Below, piece by piece: positions 1 to 6,505 of a stretch of DNA of 10,366 nucleotides. Source of the stretch: Verrucomicrobiia bacterium (GTDB lineage Bacteria; Verrucomicrobiota; Verrucomicrobiia; JABWAM01); assembly GCA_013360985.1 (NCBI GenBank), contig JABWAM010000071.1, positions 1 to 10,366 of the forward strand. Direction: 5' to 3'. How positions within the stretch are numbered: the stretch's first letter is position 1; every line of letters starts with the position of its first letter. The notes beneath the pieces were generated by a model. It saw only the letters and a program-made list of their open reading frames with translations. It ran no database searches and was not told the origin of the DNA. The translations under genes and the position numbers were made by a program.

Positions 1-2
1 GG

Positions 3-71
3 GGAGTCTGGAATCTCGACACGCTCCACCCCTCCGATCCTCGATGGATGATGATGAAAGGATCTCTCTGA
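3..71 (+). CDS. Possible 3' end of an upstream gene, product unknown
   Basis: The frame starting at base 3 is open from the window edge to a TGA at 69-71. Its last residues read GVWNLDTLHPSDPRWMMMKG and then SL. It ends 40 bases before the kinase start at 112. Most of its codons end in G or C, as in the recognised genes here. The competing frame starting at base 2 stays open to a TGA overlapping the kinase ATG (113-115), but fewer of its codons end in G or C, so it looks less like coding sequence. About 22 residues are too few to identify a family. If real, it is probably the preceding gene of the same plus-strand transcription unit, because no convincing promoter is visible in the first 111 bases. 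Confidence 0.3.
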   Translation, partial: GVWNLDTLHPSDPRWMMMKGSL

Positions 72-111
72 AAATGGAGCTTATCCGTGGATTTGGGTCT
101 CCTCTTCCCCC

Positions 112-1035
112 ATGATTCTGGTCGTCGGCCCAAGTCCCGCGTTTCAGCAGAGGATGATCTTCGACGTGATCGCGCGCGATACGGTGAATCGCGCGCGCGA
201 GGTGGAAACCCTGCCGTCGGGCAAGCCGATCAATTGCGCGCGCGCCCTCCGTCGCCTCGGCGCGTCGGCGCGCGTCGTCCTCTTTCTCGGCGGCGCCACC
301 GGCGAATGGATTCGGCGCGGACTCGAGACGGAGGGGATTCCCTTTCGCGGGGTGGCGTGCGCCGCCGAGAATCGCATCGCATGCACGCTGTTTGAATCCG
401 CGTGCGGACGGACGACGGAGTTGGTGGAGAACGCGCGCGCGGTCGGCGCCGCGGAGGCGGAGGCCTTTCTTGCCGCGGCGCGAGAAGAACTCGGCGGCGC
501 GAGCGCCTTGCTTCTCAGCGGCTCGCTGCCCGAAGGATTTCCTCCTTCGATCTATCGGGAGTTGACGGCGGAAGGCGCGCGGCGCGGTCTTCCCGTGGTT
601 GTGGACGCCCAGGGCGCGGCGCTCCTCGCCGCCGTCGAGGCGCGCCCCACGGTCGTCAAGCCGAACCGCGCGGAGTTGGCGGCCGCCTTGGGAAGGCCTC
701 TTGCGTCTCCCTTGGATCGCGAGGCGGCAATGGGCGAGATCCTTCGACGGGGAGCGGCGAATGTCGTTGTCAGCGATGGCGCGCGCGAGGTGGCGCTGCT
801 CCAAGAGAGCCGGAGCATGATCTTCCATCCTCCGGCGATCCAGGCGAACAACGCCATTGGGAGCGGTGATGTTCTCGCCGCAGCCATCCTTCAGGCCTTG
901 GCGGAAGGACGGACGATGGAGGAGGGGGTGCGTTGGGGGATCGCCTGCGCCGCGGCGAACGCCGCGGGACCGGGCTACGCGCGCTTCGATCCGACGCGTG
1001 CGCGAAGTCTTCTGAGGCGCGTGACCGCCGCCTGA
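112..1035 (+). CDS. PfkB-family sugar-phosphate kinase, 1-phosphofructokinase (FruK/LacC) type
   Basis: The 307-residue length is normal for the 1-phosphofructokinase/tagatose-6-phosphate kinase branch of the ribokinase superfamily, cytosolic enzymes that use ATP to phosphorylate sugar phosphates. Visible landmarks are TVNRA at about 24-28, TTELVENA at 101-108, SGSLPEG at 136-142, VVKPNRAEL at 181-189 and NAIGSGDVLAAAI at 247-259. The last contains the anion hole and the catalytic-base aspartate D253 of the PfkB signature, here GSGD instead of the usual GAGD. The N-terminal glycine motif, normally GGKGxNVAR, is SGKPINCAR at 36-44. That is the sugar-binding region, so the substrate may not be fructose 1-phosphate. 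ATG 112 is chosen because no in-frame ATG, GTG or TTG lies between it and an upstream stop. Its leader is entirely pyrimidine (tctcctcttccccc) with no Shine-Dalgarno. mtnP follows after 47 bases. The family is firm and the exact substrate is open. Confidence 0.88.
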   Translation: MILVVGPSPAFQQRMIFDVIARDTVNRAREVETLPSGKPINCARALRRLGASARVVLFLGGATGEWIRRGLETEGIPFRGVACAAENRIACTLFESACGRTTELVENARAVGAAEAEAFLAAAREELGGASALLLSGSLPEGFPPSIYRELTAEGARRGLPVVVDAQGAALLAAVEARPTVVKPNRAELAAALGRPLASPLDREAAMGEILRRGAANVVVSDGAREVALLQESRSMIFHPPAIQANNAIGSGDVLAAAILQALAEGRTMEEGVRWGIACAAANAAGPGYARFDPTRARSLLRRVTAA

Positions 1036-1082
1036 TCCTTTCGGGTTGCCGGCCCGCCTTCGGCGTCGCATCATGCGGCGCG

Positions 1083-1955
1083 ATGATCGGAATTATCGGC
1101 GGCTCTGGACTTTACGAAATGGGGATTGATGGCGCGAGATGGCGGAAGGTGGCCACGCCTTTCGGGCGGCCTTCGGACGCGTTCTGTCTAGGACGGATCG
1201 CCGGACGTCCCGTGGCCTTTTTGCCCCGGCACGGACGCGGGCATCGCCGGCTCCCCTCGGAACTCAATCATCGCGCGAACATCTGGGCGTTGAAATCGCT
1301 CGGCGCGCGTTATCTGATCAGCGTGAGCGCCGTGGGGAGCCTTCGCGCAAGGCTGCATCCGCTCGATATCGTCCTCCCCGACCAGTTCATTGACCGGACC
1401 AAGGCTTCGGCGGAGCACACCTTTTTTGGCGGGGGCATCGTGGCGCATATCGCGTTTGCCGACCCCGTGAGCGAGGGGCTCCGGAAGCTTCTTCATGCCG
1501 CGGCGAAGCGGGTCCTTGAAGGCTCGGGGCCGAGGGCGCATGCGAAAGGGACCTACGTGAACATGGAGGGACCCGCGTTTTCCACCCGTGCGGAGTCGAG
1601 GTTTTATCGCGCGATTGGCGGGGATGTGATCGGGATGACGAATCTGGGCGAGGCCAGACTCGCCCGAGAAGCGGAGATGGCCTACGCGACGATGGCGATG
1701 GTGACGGATTACGATTGCTGGAAGGAGGACGAGGCGCCTGTGACCGTCGAGATCATCCTCGATCGCCTCCGTCGCAACGCGGCGGCGGCGTGCGATATTG
1801 TCCGGGCAGTTGTTCCGTCCATTCCGCGCGAAGCAACCTGGCCCGAACATCGCGCGCTCGAGGCGGCGATTCTTACCCGTCGCGAACTTTGGCCTCCGGC
1901 GACGGTGAAAAAGCTGCGCCCGATCCTCGGCCGATTCCTGGAGCGGTTCCTGTAG
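1083..1955 (+). CDS. mtnP: S-methyl-5'-thioadenosine phosphorylase
   Basis: MtnP cleaves methylthioadenosine, the by-product of polyamine and other SAM-dependent pathways, with phosphate to adenine and 5-methylthioribose 1-phosphate. The 290-residue protein has the family motifs in order: IGGSGLYEMG at 4-13, TPFGRPSD at 25-32, PRHGRGHRRLP at 48-58, NHRANIWALKSLG at 62-74, SAVGSLR at 82-88, DQFIDRTK at 100-107, HTFFGGGIVAHIAFADP at 112-128, GTYVNMEGPAFSTRAES at 156-172 and VTDYDCW at 207-213. The two aspartates in TDYDCW are the mark of 6-aminopurine (MTA-type) enzymes; purine nucleoside phosphorylases for guanosine or inosine have Asn there. The usual TNxPEAKLAREAE reads TNLGEARLAREAE. ATG 1083 is preferred over upstream in-frame starts that overlap the kinase, because the conserved protein begins exactly at MIGIIGGSG. 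No mtnA or other methylthioribose salvage gene is nearby. Confidence 0.93.
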   Translation: MIGIIGGSGLYEMGIDGARWRKVATPFGRPSDAFCLGRIAGRPVAFLPRHGRGHRRLPSELNHRANIWALKSLGARYLISVSAVGSLRARLHPLDIVLPDQFIDRTKASAEHTFFGGGIVAHIAFADPVSEGLRKLLHAAAKRVLEGSGPRAHAKGTYVNMEGPAFSTRAESRFYRAIGGDVIGMTNLGEARLAREAEMAYATMAMVTDYDCWKEDEAPVTVEIILDRLRRNAAAACDIVRAVVPSIPREATWPEHRALEAAILTRRELWPPATVKKLRPILGRFLERFL

Positions 1956-2008
1956 CGACGGAGGGAGCGGTCAGGCGCCGCCGTTGCGGGTTTCGCGGCC
2001 GTGGGGCG

Positions 2009-2021
2009 GGGGAACGTCCCC
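2009..2021. terminator. Short hairpin between convergent mtnP and gltA, possible weak terminator
   Basis: GGGGA-ACG-TCCCC forms a perfect 5-bp stem with a 3-base loop directly beside the gltA stop codon, inside the 66-base gap between the converging genes. No clear run of T follows on either strand, so this is at best a weak or bidirectional terminator. I see no better candidate in the gap. Confidence 0.25.
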
Positions 2022-3311
2022 TTACTTCCGGTCGGCGAGCGGTTGATAAGACTGGCGCGTGGGGCCGACGTAGATCTGGCGCGGGCGATAGATGCGGCTT
2101 CCCTGACCCTCCATGATCTCCTTGTAGTTGGCGATCCAGCCCGGCATGCGCCCGATGGCGAACATCACGGTGAACATCTCGAGAGGGATGCCGATCGCCC
2201 GCATGATGATGCCGCTGTAGAAATCCACGTTCGGATAGAGCTTGCGCTCGATAAAATAGGAGTCGTGGAGGGCGGCCTCCTCGAGCTTCTTGGCGATGTC
2301 GAGGAGCGGATCGGTGCGCTTGAGAACGGCGAGGAGTTGGTCGCATTGCGCCTTGATGATCTTGGCGCGCGGATCGTAGTTGCGGTAGACGCGATGGCCG
2401 AAACCCATGAGCTTGTGCCCGCTCTTCTTGTCCTTGGCGGCGGCGATGAAACGCGAGCCGTCGTCGCCTCCACGATGAATCTCCTCGAGCATCTGGACGA
2501 CCTCCATATTGGCGCCGCCGTGGAGCGGACCCCAGATCGCGCAGACGGCCCCCGCGGCGCTGGCGAAGAGGTTGGCCTTGCTCGAAGCGATCATGCGCAC
2601 GGTCGCCGTCGAACAGTTCTGTTCGTGGTCGGCATGGAGAAGGAAAATGAGATCGAGGGCGCGGACGATCTCCGGCTTGAGTTCGTAGTCCTGAAAAGGC
2701 TGCGAGAACATCATGTGGAGAAAGTTGGCCGTGTACTTGTAGACCGGCTTCGGATAGATGATCGGGAGCCCGCGCGACTTGCGGAAGGCGAAGGCGGCGA
2801 TGGTGCGCACCTTCGAGATGAGGCGCGCCGCCTGAAGCTCGAACACTTCGTCGTCGTAAGGGCCGAGGATGCGCTGATGGAAACAACTGCTCGCGTTGAT
2901 CATCGCCGAGAGGATCGCCATCGGATGGGCGTTGGGCGGAAATCCCTCGAAATGAAATTTCAGGTCCTCATGAAGCATCTCGTTCTGCGTCAGGAGATCG
3001 GAAAAACGGTTCAGCTCGGCGCTGTTCGGGAGATGTCCGAAAATGATGAGGTAGGCGGTCTCCACGAAGGAGGCCTTCTCCGCGAGATCTTCGATGGGAA
3101 TCCCCCGATAGCGGAGGATGCCCTTTTCTCCGTCAATGAAGGTGATGGCGCTTTTGCAGGAGCCAGTGTTGCCGTAGCCGTCGTCGAGGGTGATGTAGCC
3201 CGATTGCTGCCGAAGCTGGCTGATGTCCACCGCCTTTTCGCCCTCGCTGCCCTCGACGATCGGGAGCTCATAAATTTTTCCTTCGATTTCCAGTTTAGCG
3301 ACCTTGCTCAT
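2022..3311 (-). CDS. gltA: Citrate synthase
   Basis: This enzyme condenses oxaloacetate and acetyl-CoA to citrate, the entry step of the TCA cycle. The 429-residue length and an N-terminal domain before the catalytic fold match the large bacterial (type II, E. coli-like) form. The catalytic and substrate residues are visible: H226 in LLHADHEQNCST (224-235), H264 in GPLHGGAN (261-268), H306 in MGFGHRVYRNYDP (302-314), D363 in NVDFYSG (361-367) and R388 in GRMPGW (387-392). Family knowledge says E. coli-like members are hexameric and often NADH-inhibited; I cannot confirm that here. Start ATG 3311 gives the usual N-terminus (MSKVAKLEIEGK). The leader is pyrimidine-rich (accccatttctccc) and lacks a Shine-Dalgarno. 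The gene is alone on the minus strand, divergent from the SDR gene across a 150-base region and convergent with mtnP. Confidence 0.97.
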   Translation of the reverse strand: MSKVAKLEIEGKIYELPIVEGSEGEKAVDISQLRQQSGYITLDDGYGNTGSCKSAITFIDGEKGILRYRGIPIEDLAEKASFVETAYLIIFGHLPNSAELNRFSDLLTQNEMLHEDLKFHFEGFPPNAHPMAILSAMINASSCFHQRILGPYDDEVFELQAARLISKVRTIAAFAFRKSRGLPIIYPKPVYKYTANFLHMMFSQPFQDYELKPEIVRALDLIFLLHADHEQNCSTATVRMIASSKANLFASAAGAVCAIWGPLHGGANMEVVQMLEEIHRGGDDGSRFIAAAKDKKSGHKLMGFGHRVYRNYDPRAKIIKAQCDQLLAVLKRTDPLLDIAKKLEEAALHDSYFIERKLYPNVDFYSGIIMRAIGIPLEMFTVMFAIGRMPGWIANYKEIMEGQGSRIYRPRQIYVGPTRQSYQPLADRK

Positions 3312-3345
3312 GGGAGAAATGGGGTAAAAAGATTGAAGCGAATCC

Positions 3346-3372
3346 TTTATCCGTTCGGCGCGAAGGAATCAA
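3346..3372 (-). promoter_or_regulatory. Possible gltA promoter
   Basis: Read on the minus strand, TTGATT (3372-3367) is followed after 15 bases by GATAAA (3351-3346). Each hexamer matches the sigma-70 consensus at four of six positions, but the spacer is short. The implied transcript would start about 25-30 bases before the gltA ATG at 3311. This is a weak call; it is simply the best-looking pair in the leader. Confidence 0.3.
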
Positions 3373-3397
3373 CCGTTGTTCCGGTTTTTCTTCGAGT

Positions 3398-3426
3398 TTG
3401 AGATGCTTCCCGCGCGACGTTATACT
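3398..3426 (+). promoter_or_regulatory. Sigma-70-type promoter for the SDR-epimerase-Gfo operon
   Basis: TTGAGA (3398-3403) and TATACT (3421-3426) are separated by exactly 17 bases. Each differs from the sigma-70 consensus (TTGACA, TATAAT) at one position. Transcription would start near 3433, about 29 bases before ATG 3462. This is the clearest promoter in the window and is notable against the GC-rich background. No convincing operator repeat overlaps it. Confidence 0.7.
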
Positions 3427-3461
3427 CAATTCCCGCGCGAGGTTTGCTCCCTTTTCCCACG

Positions 3462-4271
3462 ATGAATCCCACTCCCCCCTCCACGCCGCGGATGTTCAGC
3501 CTCAACGGCCGCATCGCCCTGGTCACCGGCGGCTGCCAAAATCTCGGTCTCGAAATCGCCACCGGCCTCGCCGAGGCCGGCGCTTCCGTCGCCGTCACCT
3601 CGCGCGACGCAGCCAAGGCGGAGGCCGCCGCCGCGCGCCTCGCGAAACTCCACGGCGTCCAGACGTTTGGCGTTTCGATGGACGTCCGCGACGAAGCCTC
3701 CGTGACCGACGGTTTCCGCCGCGCGGAAGAGGCCCTCGGACCGCTCGACATCGTCGTGAACAACGCGGGCGGCGCAACCGATGCGACCGGTAAACTCGAG
3801 ACGGAGACGCTCGCCTCCTGGCGCGCGTACGTGGACCTCAACCTGACGAGCGCCTTTCTCTGCGTCCGCGAAGCGGCGCGCCGCATGATCCCGCGGAAAA
3901 AGGGCGCGATCGTGAATATCGCCTCGATCACTTCCCTGGTCGGACGCGACCGATCCGTTTACGACGGGACCTCCATGAAAAACCCCGTCGCTTATACCGC
4001 CTCGAAGGCGGGCGTCCTCGGCCTCACCTATGACGCCGCCGCCTACCTCGGCGCGCACGGGATCCGCGTCAACGCCGTTTCCCCCGGCGGTTTCGAGCGC
4101 GGGCAACCCGCCTCCTTCATCGCCGCGTATTCCGCCCGCACCATGCAGGGGCGCATGGGCCGCGACGGCTGGGACCTCAAGGGCGCCGTGCTCTTCCTCG
4201 TCAGCGACGCCGCGGCGTACGTCACCGGCCACAACCTCGTCGTGGACGGCGGATTCACTCGTTTCAAGTGA
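3462..4271 (+). CDS. SDR-family NAD(P)-dependent oxidoreductase, PtmA/gluconate 5-dehydrogenase-like
   Basis: This is a 269-residue classical short-chain dehydrogenase, which oxidises or reduces a hydroxyl/carbonyl with NAD(P). The cofactor motif is TGGCQNLG (22-29), DV at 74-75 is the usual adenine-contact position, and NNAGG lies at 100-104. The catalytic set is S155 in NIAS, Y178 and K182 in YTASK. The C-terminal part has RVNAVSPGG (202-210) and VTGHNLVVDGGF (254-265). S155 and Y178 are 23 residues apart instead of the usual 13 or so. The extra segment, VYDGTSMKNPVA, resembles that of PtmA-type proteins from nonulosonic-acid (legionaminic-type) clusters. ATG 3462 is chosen for its pyrimidine-rich leader. 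ATG 3492, which removes a Pro-rich 10-residue extension and starts at MFSLNGR, is a fair alternative. It is the first gene after a strong promoter and is followed after 4 bases by the epimerase. Substrate unknown. Confidence 0.92.
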   Translation: MNPTPPSTPRMFSLNGRIALVTGGCQNLGLEIATGLAEAGASVAVTSRDAAKAEAAAARLAKLHGVQTFGVSMDVRDEASVTDGFRRAEEALGPLDIVVNNAGGATDATGKLETETLASWRAYVDLNLTSAFLCVREAARRMIPRKKGAIVNIASITSLVGRDRSVYDGTSMKNPVAYTASKAGVLGLTYDAAAYLGAHGIRVNAVSPGGFERGQPASFIAAYSARTMQGRMGRDGWDLKGAVLFLVSDAAAYVTGHNLVVDGGFTRFK

Positions 4272-4275
4272 ACCG

Positions 4276-5466
4276 ATGAAGACCTCCGCCGTCCGCGCGC
4301 TGCTTCCCTGGGCCGCGAAGTTTCGCGAAGAACTCGACGGGAACGTCATCCCCTTCTGGCTCAAGCATGCGCTCGATCGCGAATGCGGCGGCTACTTCAC
4401 CTGCCTCGACCGCGACGGATCGGTCTATGACGATCGCAAGTATCTCTGGCTCCAGGGGCGGTTCACCTGGATGTTCGCGCGCCTCTGGAATCAGTGGGAG
4501 AAAAAAGCGGCGTATCTCGACGCAGCGAAGCTCGGCGCCGATTTCCTGCGCGAAAAACCGTTCGACGACCGGGGGCGCGTCTGGTTCAGCCTCGATCGCG
4601 AAGGGCGGCCGATGTTCTTTCAGCGCAAGGTGTATGCGGGCGTCTTCGTCTGCATGGGCTTGCTCGAATATTCCGTCGCCTCGGGCGACGCCTCCTGCCG
4701 ACGGCTCGCCGAAGACCTTTTTCAGCGCGTCCTTGCCTGGCTCGACGACCCGTCGCTCATTGATCGTCCGCCGCTTCCGGGACAGATCCCCATGAGCAAC
4801 CTCGCCAACGCGATGGTGCGCGCCGGGCTCGCGATCGAGTTCGCCGCCGTGGACTCCGATCCGCGTCATCTGGCCGTGCTTCGCGACTGCATCCCCGGGA
4901 TCCTGCGTCATTACGATCCGACGCTCCGCGTTTTCCGGGAGAACGTGGCGCGGGACGGCCGCCGCCTCTCCGCCCTTCCCGAAGGGCGCCTCTTCAATCC
5001 GGGCCATTCGATCGAGACCGCCTGGTTCCTCCTTCATCTCCTGGAACGCCATCCGGACGCCGCCGCGCGCCAAATCGCTCTCGACGCGATCGAGGGATCG
5101 CTCGAACTCGGCTGGGACCGCGCGCACGGCGGGCTCTTCTATTTCATGGACCTCGAAGGGAAACCCGTCTTTCAAATCGAGCACGCGATGAAGCTCTGGT
5201 GGCCGCACACCGAGGCGATCTACGCGCTGGTGCTCGCGCTTCTCGAGGAGGGGGAGGGACGCTGGCGCGGGTGGTTCGAGAAGGTTATGGATTACACCTG
5301 GGCGCGCTTTCCCGACCGCGAATACGGCCATTGGTTCGGCTATCTCGATCGCGAAGGACGCGTCTCTTCCGCCTGCAAAGGAAACCATTACAAAGGCTTT
5401 TTCCATACTCCGCGCGCGTTGATGATGTGCGTGCAGCGCATCGAAGCCGCCGCGCGCGCCTCCTGA
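4276..5466 (+). CDS. N-acylglucosamine 2-epimerase (AGE) family protein, renin-binding-protein type
   Basis: The 396-residue protein has the (alpha/alpha)6-barrel pattern of the AGE family, whose members epimerise or isomerise sugars at C2 (GlcNAc/ManNAc, cellobiose, mannose, sulfoquinovose). The sequence is rich in Trp and aromatic motifs: GGYFTCLDRDG (38-48), KYLWLQGRFTWMFARLWN (55-72), FQRKVYAGVF (115-124), NPGHSIETAWFLL (241-253), KLWWPHTEAIYA (306-317) and KGNHYKGFFHTPRAL (368-382). H244 and H377 correspond in position to the two histidines reported as catalytic in GlcNAc 2-epimerases. The KG...KGFFHTPR ending matches the renin-binding protein/GlcNAc 2-epimerase branch, not the cellobiose or mannose branches, which end in a PYHNGR-like motif. 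It starts 4 bases after the SDR stop, which suggests translational coupling, and it has no Shine-Dalgarno. An N-acyl-hexosamine is a reasonable substrate guess but is not shown; no nanA, nanK or nanE homologue is adjacent. Confidence 0.9.
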   Translation: MKTSAVRALLPWAAKFREELDGNVIPFWLKHALDRECGGYFTCLDRDGSVYDDRKYLWLQGRFTWMFARLWNQWEKKAAYLDAAKLGADFLREKPFDDRGRVWFSLDREGRPMFFQRKVYAGVFVCMGLLEYSVASGDASCRRLAEDLFQRVLAWLDDPSLIDRPPLPGQIPMSNLANAMVRAGLAIEFAAVDSDPRHLAVLRDCIPGILRHYDPTLRVFRENVARDGRRLSALPEGRLFNPGHSIETAWFLLHLLERHPDAAARQIALDAIEGSLELGWDRAHGGLFYFMDLEGKPVFQIEHAMKLWWPHTEAIYALVLALLEEGEGRWRGWFEKVMDYTWARFPDREYGHWFGYLDREGRVSSACKGNHYKGFFHTPRALMMCVQRIEAAARAS

Positions 5467-5500
5467 ATTTCGCGTCGCCTCCTCCGAACCCGCATCCCTC

Positions 5501-6505
5501 ATGTCCCCCCGCCGCCTCCTCGTCGTCGGCGCCGGCTCCATCGGCCTGCGTCATGCCCGTCTCTGCAAGGAACGTTCCGATCTGCGAGTCGAGGTTTGCG
5601 ATTCGCGCGCCGAAGGGCTCGCCGAAGCGCGCAAGATCCTCGGCGACATCCGCGCGTGGAACGACCTCGATGCCGCGCTCGCCTCAAGGCCCGATTTCGC
5701 GATCGTCGCCACGCCGCATGCCTCCCATCAACCGATCGCCTCCGCCGCGTTGCGCGCCGGCGCGCATGTCCTTTGCGAAAAACCGATGACCGACCATCTG
5801 GCGGCCGCCCGACGGCTCGTCGCCGATCAGAAAGCGGCGAATCGCCTCCTCCGCGTGGGGTTCATGTTCCATTTTCATCCGGGCATGCTTCGCCTCAAGG
5901 CGCTGATCGCGGACGGAACTCTCGGGAAAATCCTTCAGGCGCGCTACGCCGTCGGCAGTTACATCACGCTCGAATGCTCCCGCTCGCGCCATCAGCGTGC
6001 GGTCTTCGGATCGATCATCATGGACTACGCGCACGGACTCGATCTTGCCCTCTGGCTTTTGGGGCGCGCGCCGACCGGCGCGTACGCGCGCGGCGTCCAA
6101 GGGGGAGACCTCGAACTCAGCTCGAATCCGAACGCCATCTCCGTGACGCTCGATTACGCCGAACCGCTTCTCGTCGAGTTGAGCGTCAACTATGTCGCGA
6201 AACCGCAAACCGCCGCGGTCGAACTTTTTGGCGATCGCGCGTGGGCGCGCTACGACCTTTCCGCCGGCCGCTTGGAACTCGGCGTTCCCTCTCGGGAGAC
6301 GCCCTCGGCGGAGGCGATCCCCGTGGAACGCGACGCCCTCTACCGGGAACAAATCCGTCAGTTCCTCGGCGCGAGCGAAGGAACTCCCGACGACCTCACG
6401 ACGCCGGAGCAAGGGCTCCTCTCCGTTGCGATGGCCGACGCGATCCTCGCCTCGCTTCGCTCCGGACGCCGTGAAGAAGTGCCGTCGGTTACGGGTTCTC
6501 CCTGA
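5501..6505 (+). CDS. Gfo/Idh/MocA-family sugar oxidoreductase
   Basis: This is a 334-residue NAD(P)-dependent dehydrogenase of the Gfo/Idh/MocA family. An N-terminal Rossmann fold is shown by VVGAGSIGLRHARL (8-21). It is followed by VATPHASH (69-76) and the family signature CEKPMTDH (92-99), in which the lysine of EKP is catalytic. The C-terminal alpha/beta domain contains MDYAHGLDLALWLLG (174-188). Its DxxHxxD spacing (D175, H178, D181) matches members with a DxxHEID motif, including ones found in NeuB/legionaminic-type clusters. Such enzymes oxidise or reduce a ring carbon of a sugar, nucleotide sugar or inositol; the exact substrate cannot be told. It lies 34 bases after the epimerase on the same strand, so it is probably the last gene of the operon. 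Its final 17 bases overlap tail-to-tail with the minus-strand gene ending at 6489. The leader is pyrimidine-rich (cgcatccctc) without a Shine-Dalgarno. Confidence 0.92.
   Translation: MSPRRLLVVGAGSIGLRHARLCKERSDLRVEVCDSRAEGLAEARKILGDIRAWNDLDAALASRPDFAIVATPHASHQPIASAALRAGAHVLCEKPMTDHLAAARRLVADQKAANRLLRVGFMFHFHPGMLRLKALIADGTLGKILQARYAVGSYITLECSRSRHQRAVFGSIIMDYAHGLDLALWLLGRAPTGAYARGVQGGDLELSSNPNAISVTLDYAEPLLVELSVNYVAKPQTAAVELFGDRAWARYDLSAGRLELGVPSRETPSAEAIPVERDALYREQIRQFLGASEGTPDDLTTPEQGLLSVAMADAILASLRSGRREEVPSVTGSP

Noticed and set aside
2001..3401. 466-residue plus-strand frame opposite gltA
   Set aside because: It is the antisense shadow of citrate synthase, whose catalytic histidines and aspartate are all present on the other strand.
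3426..5541. Long minus-strand frames opposite the SDR and epimerase genes
   Set aside because: They mirror the codon structure of the plus-strand genes, lack family motifs, and the plus strand has the promoter and conserved products.
3462..6505. The three-gene sugar operon as a sialic-acid or legionaminic-acid cluster
   Set aside because: No synthase (NeuB type), cytidylyltransferase, lyase or kinase is in the window; only family resemblance of the SDR and Gfo proteins points that way, so the pathway is not assigned.
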